NCBI GenBank assembly: GCA_947168855.1
Contig: CAMVNO010000004.1
Span: forward strand, 124,001-188,000
Direction: 5' to 3'
DNA: 64,000 nt
From: an uncultured Clostridia bacterium
GTDB taxonomy: Bacteria > Bacillota > Clostridia > Christensenellales > CAG-138
Numbering within the stretch: the stretch's first letter is position 1; every line of letters begins with the position of its first letter. The translations under genes and the position numbers were made by a program. Below are positions 34,483-42,717 of this stretch, piece after piece. The notes beneath the pieces were generated by a model. That model ran no database searches, was not told the origin of the DNA, and saw only the letters and a program-made list of their open reading frames with translations.

Positions 34483-35211
34483 ATGGGAACGCTGGCGGGA
34501 TACATGTTCGGTCAGTTTACACTCTGGCAGTATCTGGAATTTCTGATCCGCATCCTGGTTTCCTGCGCGTGCGGCGCGGCGATCGGCTATGAGCGCACCA
34601 AGCGTCTGAAGGAAGCCGGTATCCGCACGCACATCATCGTCTGCTGCGCGGCGGCGCTGACGATGATCATTTCCAAATACGGCTTTGTCGACATGGCGAT
34701 GAACGGCGTCTTTTATCCCGGCACGCACAGTACCGATCCGGCGCGTCTTGCGGCGCAGATCATCAGCGGCGTATCCTTCCTCGGCGCGGGCATTATTTTC
34801 CGCAACGGAAACTCGGTGCGCGGCCTGACGACGGCGGCGGGCATCTGGGCAACGGCGGCGATCGGTCTTGCGATCGGCGCGGGCATGTATGTGATCGGTC
34901 TGATCGGAACGGTTGTCATCGCCGTGATCCAGATCATCATGCACCGCTTCACGATCGGTACGGATTCCATGATGGTCGGCACCATCAGCTGCCGTGTGAC
35001 GGAGCAGGAAACATTCCGCAAAGAACTGGACGAATATGTCACCCGCAACAAGATGCAGATCCTGGGAACGAAGGTCAAGTTCAACGACGACGGCAGCGAG
35101 ACGTATCAGTTCACGCTGCGTATGCATGTGGATACAACGGTTAACGACCTGCTGCATTTCCTGGAATCCGTCAAAGGCGTCCGCGCAATCAGCTGCGAAA
35201 TCGAAAAATAA
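34483..35211 (+). CDS. mgtC: MgtC/SapB-family membrane protein
   Basis: A 242-aa protein. The N-terminal half has four hydrophobic segments with family motifs GAAIGYERTKRLKEAGIRTH, SGVSFLGAGIIF and VRGLTTAAGIWATAAIGLAIG. The C-terminal half is a soluble ACT-like domain (about 155-242). MgtC proteins are linked to magnesium and phosphate homeostasis and modulate other membrane machines. Start 34483 follows GGAAAGGCGG; a much longer open frame upstream overlaps the EEP gene and is rejected. Control by the inositol-type operator is unusual and may reflect Mg or phosphate balance during growth on phosphorylated substrates. Confidence 0.85.
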   Translation: MGTLAGYMFGQFTLWQYLEFLIRILVSCACGAAIGYERTKRLKEAGIRTHIIVCCAAALTMIISKYGFVDMAMNGVFYPGTHSTDPARLAAQIISGVSFLGAGIIFRNGNSVRGLTTAAGIWATAAIGLAIGAGMYVIGLIGTVVIAVIQIIMHRFTIGTDSMMVGTISCRVTEQETFRKELDEYVTRNKMQILGTKVKFNDDGSETYQFTLRMHVDTTVNDLLHFLESVKGVRAISCEIEK

Positions 35212-35227
35212 GAACGACACCGTTTCT

Positions 35228-35256
35228 GCCGCTCAACCCCGAGCGGCTTTTCTTTT
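35228..35256 (+). terminator. Terminator after mgtC
   Basis: GCCGCTC and GAGCGGC with a 6-base loop, followed by TTTTCTTTT. Confidence 0.8.
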
Positions 35257-35268
35257 GGGAGGATGGCA

Positions 35269-36474
35269 ATGAAGACGATCAAAAAACAGGCAGGCGGCGC
35301 GATGATGTTCCTCCTCCTGATGGGCGTGATCAGCCTGTTCTCGGACATGACGCACGAAGGCGCCAGGAGCATCCTCGGCGAATATCTGGACCTTGCCGGC
35401 GCGTCGGCGGCGACGATCGGATTTGTTTCGGGCTTCGGCGAACTGTGCGGATATTCGCTTCGCATGCTGTCCGGCTTCCTCGCGGACAAAACCAAAAAAT
35501 ACTGGCTTCTTGTGATCCTCGGCTATGCGCTGCAGGTGCTGGCAATCCCGGCGCTTGCGCTGATTCCCCAAAACGGCTGGGTCGTTGCCTGCGGGCTGGT
35601 GATTCTGGAGCGCATCGGCAAGGCGGTCAAGAAGCCTGCAAAGAACACGCTCGTCAGTTTTGCGGCAAGCGAAGTCGGCGTAGGCAAGGGGTTTGCGTTT
35701 CTTGAATTTCTGGATCAGCTCGGCGCGTTTATCGGTCCGGTCATTCTCTTCCTGATCGTATCCTTGAAAGGAACCGGCACGCTGTTTTCCGCTTACCGGC
35801 TGTGCTTTGCGCTGCTCGGCATTCCGGCGCTCATCACCGTCGGACTGGTCGTATTCTCCCGCATCAGATACCCGCACCCGGAAATCTTTGAAAAAGCCGA
35901 AGAGGAAGCGGAGCCGTTCCGGTTCAAAAAGCCGTTCGTGCTCTATATGATCGCCATTTCCCTGTTCGCGTTCGGGTTTGCGGATTTCACACTCATCACC
36001 CTGCACGCGGCAAAGACGCAGGCGTTCCCTGAATCGACGCTGAGCCTTCTCTACGCTGCGGCGATGGCGGTGGACGCGTTTGCCGCGCTGTTCTTCGGCT
36101 GGCTGTTCGACCGCATCGGCGTTCGGGCGCTGATGATTTCGACCCTGCTCAGCACGTTCTTTTCCGGCTTCGTGTTTTTAACCGGAAACCCGTACCTGAT
36201 CGCGGTCGGCATCGTTCTCTGGGGCGTCGGCATGGGCGCGCAGGAGAGCATCATGAAGGCAGCCGTCAGCAAGATCGTTCCGTGTTCCATGCGCAGCACC
36301 GGCTTCGGCGTCTTTGAGACCGGCTTCGGCGTCGCGTGGTTTCTCGGAAGCTGGCTTTTGGGCGCGCTGTACGACGTCAATCCCGCCTTGCTTGTGCTGA
36401 TCTCCGTTGCATCGCAGCTGCTTGCGATCCTGTTCTACGCCCTTTGCGTCCGACAGCGAAAGGCGGAGGATTGA
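35269..36474 (+). CDS. Major facilitator superfamily transporter
   Basis: A 401-aa membrane protein with about 12 predicted helices. DMTHEGARSILGEYL near the N-terminus and GFVSGFGELCGYSLRMLSGFLADKTKK, between helices 2 and 3, fit MFS proteins. The start at 35269 has GGGAGG six bases upstream; an ATG two codons earlier sits directly on that site and is unlikely. It follows the mgtC terminator with no strong promoter, so the level of expression is unclear. Substrate unknown. Confidence 0.7.
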   Translation: MKTIKKQAGGAMMFLLLMGVISLFSDMTHEGARSILGEYLDLAGASAATIGFVSGFGELCGYSLRMLSGFLADKTKKYWLLVILGYALQVLAIPALALIPQNGWVVACGLVILERIGKAVKKPAKNTLVSFAASEVGVGKGFAFLEFLDQLGAFIGPVILFLIVSLKGTGTLFSAYRLCFALLGIPALITVGLVVFSRIRYPHPEIFEKAEEEAEPFRFKKPFVLYMIAISLFAFGFADFTLITLHAAKTQAFPESTLSLLYAAAMAVDAFAALFFGWLFDRIGVRALMISTLLSTFFSGFVFLTGNPYLIAVGIVLWGVGMGAQESIMKAAVSKIVPCSMRSTGFGVFETGFGVAWFLGSWLLGALYDVNPALLVLISVASQLLAILFYALCVRQRKAED

Positions 36475-36574
36475 CAAAACATCGGATGAAGCGTTGCAGT
36501 TGATCGTGTTCCCGCAAAAAACTGCTTTCGTAAACGGTGATTATCCGGGTATTATTGCTGAATAAAATGAATAC

Positions 36575-36603
36575 GCCCGAAGTGAGAGCGCTTCGGGCTT
36601 TGG
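36575..36603 (+). terminator. Terminator-like hairpin, GCCCGAAG family, copy 1
   Basis: GCCCGAAG (36575-36582) and CTTCGGGC (36591-36598) with an 8-base loop, followed by TTTGG. The same stem recurs at 37001 and 38830. Confidence 0.6.
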
Positions 36604-36618
36604 TGTTATGTGCTGCGG

Positions 36619-36726
36619 TTATTCATCGAAGACGATCTCGCGGAGGACGAGCTCTTCCGCGCGGGCGAGAATCGAAAACGTCTCCGAAAAGGCGTTTTCG
36701 ATATGGTACGAGTTACAAAGTTTTAA
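36619..36726 (-). pseudogene. C-terminal remnant resembling TnpV transposon protein
   Basis: A 35-codon minus-strand frame without a start codon ends in ILARAEELVLREIVFDE and a stop. This resembles the C-terminus of clostridial TnpV proteins (pattern A-x-AEEI-x-L-x-E-L/I). A 10-bp inverted repeat, ATCGAAAACG/CGTTTTCGAT (36671-36702), lies inside it. A second TnpV-like fragment lies at 42697-42888. Confidence 0.5.
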
Positions 36727-36729
36727 CTA

Positions 36730-37000
36730 ATGATTTCGAAAAATTTGAGTGGCGGCTATGCGGCAAGTGATGCTGCTATCACTCGTTCATCAAACGGAGA
36801 GGAATTGAGTCGAGAATACACGGTATCAATTCAATATCTGTGCAATATCCTTTGCTGCGCGGGAGAAAAGTATTACCCCGGATGAGTTCACTTCAAAAAA
36901 TGGCCATAGAGCATTTGGATTGGTTCGGCTTTGCCTGCGGAATTATCAGATTGAAAAACAACTAAACAAATCATAACGAACGCAAAACAACCCTGCGACA
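36730..37000. other. AT-richer non-coding stretch
   Basis: No frame with a ribosome binding site was found. The sequence is visibly richer in A and T than the flanking genes and may be decayed accessory DNA. Confidence 0.4.
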
Positions 37001-37030
37001 AAGCCCGAAGCGTGTGCGCTTCGGGCTTTC
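37001..37030 (+). terminator. Terminator-like hairpin, GCCCGAAG family, copy 2
   Basis: AAGCCCGAAGCG (37001-37012) pairs with CGCTTCGGGCTT (37017-37028). A further hairpin, AACC-T-CTTTTGC/GCAAAG-G-GGGTT (37042-37073), follows with TTTCCTTTT. Confidence 0.6.
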
Positions 37031-37055
37031 GTAAAATCGCACGAACCTCTTTTGC
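37018..37055. repeat. Dispersed 38-bp repeat, copy 1
   Basis: Matches 44488-44525 at 33 of 38 positions. It covers the right arm of the GCCCGAAG hairpin and the left arm of the next hairpin. Confidence 0.55.
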
Positions 37056-37114
37056 CATTTCGCAAAGGGGGTTTCCTTTTATGAAACGATCAAGGAGGTG
37101 ATACAGATTATTTC

Positions 37115-37163
37115 TCGCTGTCCTGTAAATGGCATTGTGAAAAATCGCGGAATATGTTACAAT
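37115..37163 (+). promoter_or_regulatory. Promoter of the XRE-type regulator with conserved upstream element (copy 2)
   Basis: TTGTGA (37135-37140), 17 bases, TACAAT (37158-37163). The 23-base element at 37115-37137 matches 1254-1276 in 21 positions and overlaps the -35 in the same way at both places. Confidence 0.65.
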
Positions 37164-37205
37164 TTTACTGTCGATCGAATATTGGCGATTGAGGAGGGCA
37201 TCCGA

Positions 37206-37715
37206 GTGGCACGCAAATCAACAAAGGAAAACAAAACCGTTTACCAAATCCGCCGGGAAGAATTGGGTTTAAGCCGCGAAAAAGCGAGCGAGCTTTTGGA
37301 GACGATTCCTCCAGAAAGAATAGAACGGATTGAAACCGGAAAGTTCACCGCATACCCTGATGAAATCCTTGTTATGGCAGAAAAGTATCAGGATCCCGGT
37401 TTATGCAATCATTATTGTGCGAATGAATGTGCGATCGGAAAACAATATGTACCGGAGGTAAAGATGCAGGATCTTTCCCAGATCGTACTGGGGATGCTTG
37501 CTTCCCTTAATACTGTGAAAAAGCAGCAGGAGCGTTTGATTGAAATAACGGCCGACGGGATAATTGAAGCAGACGAAGTGGGGGATTTTATCCGGATTCA
37601 GGATGAGTTGGAGAAGATCTCCATAACTGTTGAAGCATTGCAGCTTTGGGCTGAACAGAAACTGGCTTCCGGTGAAATTGATATAGAGGCGTACAACAAA
37701 GCGAAAAAGAAATAA
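37206..37715 (+). CDS. XRE-type helix-turn-helix regulator
   Basis: A 169-aa protein starting at GTG, seven bases after GAGGAGGG; the open frame continues upstream through the promoter and is rejected there. The N-terminal region (YQIRREELGLSREKASELLE, then IPPERIERIETGKF) is a lambda-repressor-like HTH. A Cys-rich patch (CNHYCANECAIGK) follows, then a helical C-terminal half likely to form a coiled coil. It probably regulates its own promoter and perhaps the element at 1254. The four small genes downstream may be its partners. Confidence 0.75.
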   Translation: MARKSTKENKTVYQIRREELGLSREKASELLETIPPERIERIETGKFTAYPDEILVMAEKYQDPGLCNHYCANECAIGKQYVPEVKMQDLSQIVLGMLASLNTVKKQQERLIEITADGIIEADEVGDFIRIQDELEKISITVEALQLWAEQKLASGEIDIEAYNKAKKK

Positions 37716-37810
37716 TGCGTCCTGCTAATACCATATAGAGACTTGAACAGCTCTGCATTCTTGCAATATTTGTAATAATACCCTACTGAAAACTGCACCA
37801 CCTGTTATGT

Positions 37811-37838
37811 AACACGCACGTCCTGCGTGTTATTCTTT
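37811..37838 (+). terminator. Terminator after the XRE-type gene
   Basis: AACACGCA and TGCGTGTT with a 5-base loop, followed by ATTCTTT. Confidence 0.65.
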
Positions 37839-37867
37839 AGTTACAAAAAAGAAAGGAGTGATGCGAG

Positions 37868-38020
37868 TTGACTGTGAAAGCAAGAATCGTTACGATCAAG
37901 CTTATTGAGAAGATGAATCGCCTTCCCGGCTATGCCGAAAGAATTGGTTTATCAGCAAACGATCTCAAAGCAGCAGACGATGGAAAGCAACAGACGATTC
38001 CGCAAAAGGTGTGGAAATAG
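37868..38020 (+). CDS. Small uncharacterised protein, 50 aa
   Basis: TTG start with AAAGGAG nine bases upstream; a GTG two codons later is an alternative. The product begins MTVKARIVTIKLIEKMNRLP and is basic at the N-terminus, probably helical, without a membrane segment. It sits 152 bases after the XRE-type gene, past a terminator. Function unknown. Confidence 0.55.
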   Translation: MTVKARIVTIKLIEKMNRLPGYAERIGLSANDLKAADDGKQQTIPQKVWK

Positions 38021-38121
38021 ACCTCATAGTTTTACACTTTGTGTAGTGTAATAAAAAGAGTCTATCATGTATCATATAACCATAGAAACACCGAGGGGTG
38101 AAATAAAAAGGAGGAGCAAAA

Positions 38122-38274
38122 ATGAAAAACTTATTGGCAGGGATCTTACTTGTAGCGACAATTGCGTATGTGATATGCCCCATCGACTTCATGCCTGGCA
38201 TTGTTGTTGATGACTTGATCGTTGGTCTTCTCGGTATCGGTTCTTCAATCGGTTTAAAGGCATCGGCTGCGTAA
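38122..38274 (+). CDS. Small membrane protein, YkvA/DUF1232-like, 50 aa
   Basis: ATG preceded by AAGGAGGAG. The product has an N-terminal hydrophobic helix, then YVICPIDFMPGIVVDDLIV, which resembles the short DUF1232 (YkvA) motif, and a second hydrophobic stretch. It should be an integral membrane protein. Function unknown. Confidence 0.65.
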   Translation: MKNLLAGILLVATIAYVICPIDFMPGIVVDDLIVGLLGIGSSIGLKASAA

Positions 38275-38352
38275 GGCAGAGTAGAGAATGAGACACGAAG
38301 ACATGTGAGTTTTACAGTAGAAATCTTAATAATAAACTAGGAGGTAATTTCA

Positions 38353-38511
38353 ATGGCAAGACAAATTCGCGGCGACATTCAAATTGGTAACTTGGAAAAG
38401 AAACTGGGTATCCTTCCAGGTTCGTTCAGGAACCCAAATGGTCGTGACACAAGAAGCGACAAATTGCTGAAGACGCTTCGCAAAGAGTTTGAAAAAGCCA
38501 ACAAAAGATGA
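38353..38511 (+). CDS. Small basic protein, 52 aa
   Basis: ATG preceded by GGAGG. The product begins MARQIRGDIQIGNLEKKLG and has a basic middle and C-terminus (GRDTRSDKLLKTLRKEF). Gene spacing and codon use match its neighbours. No family recognised; nucleic-acid binding is conceivable from its charge. Confidence 0.6.
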   Translation: MARQIRGDIQIGNLEKKLGILPGSFRNPNGRDTRSDKLLKTLRKEFEKANKR

Positions 38512-38538
38512 AAACAAACCGATAAGGGGGAAAACAAA

Positions 38539-38736
38539 ATGGGACGCAGAAAAAACAATCCCGAACTAGTAGAATATCTTAAAGCCTTTGGAGCAACAAT
38601 GGACACGAAGGAATTCACAGAATTGTATAATTCTCTGAGCAGTAGCGATATGGATAGACTAGATAAAGAGGTAAGAGAAGAATTTGAATCTGATGATTGG
38701 GACTTCGATGATGAAGATGATGAGGACGATGAGTAG
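38539..38736 (+). CDS. Small protein with acidic tail, 65 aa
   Basis: ATG seven bases after AAGGGGG. The N-terminus is basic (MGRRKNNPE) and the last 16 residues are almost all Asp and Glu (DDEDDEDDE at the end). It lies 27 bases after the basic 52-aa gene, so the two opposite-charged products could pair. Such acidic tails occur in antitoxins and DNA mimics, but nothing further supports that here. Confidence 0.65.
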   Translation: MGRRKNNPELVEYLKAFGATMDTKEFTELYNSLSSSDMDRLDKEVREEFESDDWDFDDEDDEDDE

Positions 38737-38829
38737 ATAGTATATCCGCTAAACAAGATATTTAACATAAAGCAGAAAGCTTTTGCAGCAATATCGGTAA
38801 CAATTACCTGATAACAGATAATTACAACA

Positions 38830-38860
38830 AAAGCCCGAAGTGTGTGCGCTTCGGGCTTTA
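38830..38860. terminator. Bidirectional terminator, GCCCGAAG family, copy 3
   Basis: AAAGCCCGAAG (38830-38840) and CTTCGGGCTTT (38849-38859) with an 8-base loop. It can serve both the small-gene array and, on the minus strand with TTTTGTTGT, purB. Confidence 0.7.
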
Positions 38861-38948
38861 TGTGTCTTTGTTCTCTTTACCGGCGGAGCGTTATTCCGGC
38901 GCGTGTTCATCGCGGTTCGCCTTGCAAACGCGTTTGCGGCACGGCTGT

Positions 38949-40379
38949 TCAGACCGATATCTCTTCGTCGCGTTCCGGCAGAACCTCGTACTGCGTGCGG
39001 TACGTCTCCAAAAGCTCTTCGACCTGTTCCGCGCAGCGGCCGGTATAGTTCCGGGGCACGAGCAGAGCGGTAAGCTCCTGTTCCGTCATGCCGAACGTCC
39101 CGGCGGCGGCGAGCCGTGAAATCAGGTCGCAGGGTTTTCCTGCGCGCATCTCCTTTACGCTTTCCATGGAACATCGGCGGATAACCTCGTGGAGGACCTG
39201 TCGATCCCCGCCCCGCTTGACGGCTTCCATCAACAGATTCTCCGTTGCGAGGAAGGGCAGGTATTCCATTAAACTCTTTTCCACCATGACTTCGTTGACC
39301 TGCAGCCGCGCGGTTATGTTCCGGCTGAGACGCAGAATTGCGTCGGCGCAGAGGAACCCCTCCGGCATGGAGATGCGGCGATTTGCCGAGTCGTCCAGCG
39401 TCCGTTCCAGCCATTGCGTCGAGGCGACGGCAGCCGCGTTCGCCGCATCCGCCATAAGATACCTGCCGAGGGAACAGATGCGTTCCGAACGCATGGGATT
39501 ACGCTTGTAGGGCATGGCGGACGAGCCGATCTGATCCGTTTCGAAGGGCTCTTCCAACTGCCGGTCGTGCTGCAGCAGACGAATATCCGTTGCCATGCGG
39601 CAGCAGGTTTGCGCAATGGCGGACAGGACGTTCAGGATACGGCTGTCCAGCTTCCGCGGATAGGTCTGACCGCAGACGTCGAAGCACCGATCGAAGCCGA
39701 AAGCCGCCGCCAGACGCCGGTTCAGCTCCTCAACCTTTGCTCCGTCGCCGTCAAACAGATCCAATAGACTCGCCTCCGTTCCGGTAGCGCCGCGGCAGCC
39801 CAAAAAGCGAATGCAGGAAAGCACGAAATCCACCTCTTGGACGTCGGTCAGAACGTCCTGTAGCCAAAGAGACGCCCGCTTTCCGACCGTTACGGGCTGG
39901 GCCGGCTGATAATGGGTATAGCCCAGAGTCGGCAGATCGCGATACCGCTCGGCAAAGGCGGCCAGATTGGCGGCAAGCCCCAAAAGCTCCCGCTTGATAT
40001 GCCGCAAAGCGTCCCGGTACAGGATCAGATCGGCGTTGTCCGTTACGTAGCAGCTGGTCGCTCCCAGGTGGATGATGCCTGCCGCCTCCGGCGCAGCGAC
40101 GCCGTAGGCATAGACGTGCGCCATAACGTCGTGACGTACTTCCTTTTCCCGGCGTGCCGCCAGCTCGAAATCGATGTCCTCCACGTGGGCTTCCAGCGCC
40201 GCCACCTGCTCTGCTGTGACGGGCAGCCCCAGTTCATGCTCGACGCGCGCCAGCTCGGTCCAAAGCCTGCGCCAGGTTTCGATGCGGGTCCTCTGGGAGA
40301 ACAGACGCTTGATCTCCTCCGAAGCATATCGGGAGCACAGGGGGGATTCATATGTATCGTACAAGGTCATTACCTCCAT
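38949..40379 (-). CDS. purB: Adenylosuccinate lyase
   Basis: A 476-aa fumarase-superfamily enzyme that splits adenylosuccinate and SAICAR. YESPLCSRYAS at the N-terminus, HLGATSCYVTDN, TLGYTHYQPAQPVTVGKR and the signature SSAMPYKRNPMRSE are clear. It closes a purA-purC-purB cluster. The start is uncertain: 40379 has no clear ribosome binding site, while an ATG at 40370 has GGAGG very close upstream. Confidence 0.9.
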   Translation of the reverse strand: MEVMTLYDTYESPLCSRYASEEIKRLFSQRTRIETWRRLWTELARVEHELGLPVTAEQVAALEAHVEDIDFELAARREKEVRHDVMAHVYAYGVAAPEAAGIIHLGATSCYVTDNADLILYRDALRHIKRELLGLAANLAAFAERYRDLPTLGYTHYQPAQPVTVGKRASLWLQDVLTDVQEVDFVLSCIRFLGCRGATGTEASLLDLFDGDGAKVEELNRRLAAAFGFDRCFDVCGQTYPRKLDSRILNVLSAIAQTCCRMATDIRLLQHDRQLEEPFETDQIGSSAMPYKRNPMRSERICSLGRYLMADAANAAAVASTQWLERTLDDSANRRISMPEGFLCADAILRLSRNITARLQVNEVMVEKSLMEYLPFLATENLLMEAVKRGGDRQVLHEVIRRCSMESVKEMRAGKPCDLISRLAAAGTFGMTEQELTALLVPRNYTGRCAEQVEELLETYRTQYEVLPERDEEISV

Positions 40380-40476
40380 ATCGTTCGTCAGTCGGATCGG
40401 CGATCCGCGGCAAATTCTTTGTTCTTCGGCGGATCATACGCCGCGCGCCTCACGGACGCGCCTTTTCGACCGTCCC

Positions 40477-41193
40477 TCAGGCGTCATGCTCGCACAGGCG
40501 GCGCATGACTTCGGTATAGGCGTCCTCGACATCGCCCAGGTCTCTGCGGAAACGGTCTTTGTCCAGCTTCTTTCCGGTCTTGCTGTCCCAAAGACGGCAG
40601 GTATCCGGGCTGATCTCGTCTGCCAGAATGATCGTTCCGTCCGAAAGCCGTCCGAATTCCAGCTTGAAGTCCACCAGCGTCACGCCGCAGTCCGCCCAGA
40701 CGGCGCGCAGGACTTCGTTGACGCGCAATGCGTACCGTTTGATCGTCTCGATCTCGTCCTTCCGGGCAAGATGCATGGCTATTGCGTGCGAGGTGTTGAT
40801 CAGCGGATCTCCGAGGGCGTCGTTTTTATAGGAAAACTCTACGGTCGGAGCATCGAAAACCACGCCTTCCGGCACGCCGTACCGCTTGGAAAAGGAACCG
40901 GCGGCGATGTTGCGGACAATCACCTCCAGCGGAACGATCTCGACACGTTTGACGAGCGTTTCCCGCTCCGAAAGCTCTTTCACGAAATGAGTCGGGACGT
41001 CTTCGCGTTCCAGCCGCTGCATCAATCGATTGCTCATTTGGTTGTTGATGACGCCTTTTCCGCAGATCGTTCCTTTTTTCAGACCGTTGAATGCCGTCGC
41101 ATCGTCCTTGTATGCCACGATCAGCAGATCGGGATCGTCCGTTGCATAGACCTTTTTTGCCTTTCCTTCATATAACTGTTCTTTCTTCTGCAT
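40477..41193 (-). CDS. purC: SAICAR synthetase (first copy)
   Basis: A 238-aa protein of typical PurC length. LYEGKAKKVYATDD, FNGLKKGTICGKG, VPLEVIVRNIAAGSFSKR, VDFKLEFGR and the C-terminal DEISPDTCRLWD block are all canonical. It ligates aspartate to CAIR. The start at 41193 follows AAGGAGG; upstream extension overlaps purA and is rejected. A second, more divergent purC lies at 54678-55364 in the main pathway array. Confidence 0.9.
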   Translation of the reverse strand: MQKKEQLYEGKAKKVYATDDPDLLIVAYKDDATAFNGLKKGTICGKGVINNQMSNRLMQRLEREDVPTHFVKELSERETLVKRVEIVPLEVIVRNIAAGSFSKRYGVPEGVVFDAPTVEFSYKNDALGDPLINTSHAIAMHLARKDEIETIKRYALRVNEVLRAVWADCGVTLVDFKLEFGRLSDGTIILADEISPDTCRLWDSKTGKKLDKDRFRRDLGDVEDAYTEVMRRLCEHDA

Positions 41194-41215
41194 GATAAAC
41201 CTCCTTGCGGCTTTA

Positions 41216-42490
41216 TTATCGACGGATACAGGCGTCCCGCTCCGCACCCACCGAGATATACGCGATCCGACAGCCCACGGCGTCCTCAATCCGCTGCACA
41301 TACGCCCGGGCGGGCGCCGGAAGCTCTTCCCATGTGCGCGCCTTGGATATGTCGCAGCGCCACCCGTCCATATACTCCAAAACGGGCTTTGCGTCCGGAA
41401 GAGCAGCGGGGAACGGGAACCGATCGGTCTCTTCTCCGTTCAGTTCATACCGGGTACAGACAGGGATCTTGTCCAGATAGCTCAGCACGTCCAGCTTCGT
41501 CAACGCCAGCGACGTCGCGCCCTGCATCCGCACGCCGTAGCGGGTGGCGACCAGGTCGATGGGTCCCACGCGGCGGGGACGTCCGGTCTTTGCGCCGTAC
41601 TCCGCGCCGGCTTCTCTGAGCGCATCCGCTTCCGCGCCGAACAGTTCACAGGTGAACGGTCCTTCCCCTACGCAGGTGGAATATGCCTTTACGACGCCGA
41701 TCACCTCGTCGACTTTGAGCCACGGGGCGCCGGAACCGACGGGGGCGTAAGCGGCGACCGCGTTGGAGGAGGTGGTATAGGGATAGATCCCGCAATCCAG
41801 ATCCCGCAGCGCGCCGAGCTGCGCTTCGAACAGGATGCGCTTTCCCTCCGCCTGCGCTTTTTCCAGCTCTGCGCCTGTGTCGCAGAGGAAGGGCTTCATG
41901 CGATTGCCGAAGGTTTCAAGCCAACGGAGCAGCGTTTCAAGGGAATAGGGTTCCGCTCCGTAGACGCCGGTCAGCGTCAGATTCTTCCATTCCAGCAGAT
42001 CCTTTGCATGTTCAAAAAGATGCTCCGGATAGTTCAGCTCCCCCGCCAGCAGCGTTTTCTTCTGATATTTGTCGGAATAGAACGGCGCGATCCCCTGTTT
42101 GGTCGAACCGTACTTTTTATCCTTGAGCCGCGCTTCTTCCAGCGCGTCCAGATCCCGATGCCACGGCAGAAGGAGGGAAGCCCGTTCGCTGATCTTGAGG
42201 TTTTCCGGCGTAATGGAGATGCCCGCCGCGCGGAGCGTTTCGATCTCTGTCCACAGACTTTCGAGGTCGAGGGCGACGCCGCTGCCGAGAACGTTGACGA
42301 CGTCCGGACGGAAGATGCCCGAAGGCAGCAGATGCAGTGCGAATTTTCCGAATTGGTTGACGACGGTATGCCCCGCGTTTCCTCCGCCCTGATAGCGGAC
42401 TACGTAATCGAACCGTTCGGTCAGAAGATCGACCATACGGCCTTTGCCTTCGTCACCCCAGTTGATCCCTACGATCGCGCAATTTGACAT
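41216..42490 (-). CDS. purA: Adenylosuccinate synthetase
   Basis: A 424-aa GTP-dependent enzyme converting IMP and aspartate to adenylosuccinate. GINWGDEGKGRMVDLL is the P-loop-like motif and GGGNAGHTVV the IMP-binding motif; TYGTRHG-type and GRPRR motifs are also present in divergent form. First gene of the purA-purC-purB operon, with AAAGGAG upstream and a structured leader. With purB it makes AMP. Confidence 0.9.
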   Translation of the reverse strand: MSNCAIVGINWGDEGKGRMVDLLTERFDYVVRYQGGGNAGHTVVNQFGKFALHLLPSGIFRPDVVNVLGSGVALDLESLWTEIETLRAAGISITPENLKISERASLLLPWHRDLDALEEARLKDKKYGSTKQGIAPFYSDKYQKKTLLAGELNYPEHLFEHAKDLLEWKNLTLTGVYGAEPYSLETLLRWLETFGNRMKPFLCDTGAELEKAQAEGKRILFEAQLGALRDLDCGIYPYTTSSNAVAAYAPVGSGAPWLKVDEVIGVVKAYSTCVGEGPFTCELFGAEADALREAGAEYGAKTGRPRRVGPIDLVATRYGVRMQGATSLALTKLDVLSYLDKIPVCTRYELNGEETDRFPFPAALPDAKPVLEYMDGWRCDISKARTWEELPAPARAYVQRIEDAVGCRIAYISVGAERDACIRR

Positions 42491-42529
42491 AAATACATGC
42501 TCCTTTCCCGGATTGGCAAGAAATCGAAA

Positions 42530-42572
42530 ACAGAAGGATGCGCATCGCTTTGCTGCGCATCGGCGGATCTGT
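42530..42572 (-). promoter_or_regulatory. Structured purA leader, possible attenuator
   Basis: GATGCGCA/TGCGCATC nested inside ACAGA/TCTGT forms a stem of up to 13 bp with an internal loop. On the minus strand it is followed by TTTTCGATTTCTT, as in a transcription attenuator, 40 bases before the purA start. Confidence 0.45.
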
Positions 42573-42690
42573 TGTGCATAGGACGCCGCTCTTTTTTTGA
42601 ATCCTTCATCAGCGGCTGAAGCGCTTTCTGAGACAAGCGGAGTCTCCGAAACCGACCATCCTGCAATCGATCCGGCAAAAACACATATAT

Positions 42691-42717
42691 ATTATATCAA
42701 TTATGCGACTTTTGCAA
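42691..42717 (-). promoter_or_regulatory. purA promoter
   Basis: Minus strand: TTGCAA (42712-42717), 15-base spacer, TATAAT (42691-42696). The -10 is perfect but the spacer is short. Confidence 0.5.

Noticed and set aside
36537..36770. Plus-strand 77-codon frame
   Set aside because: It contains the GCCCGAAG terminator and lies opposite the TnpV-like fragment; no ribosome binding site.
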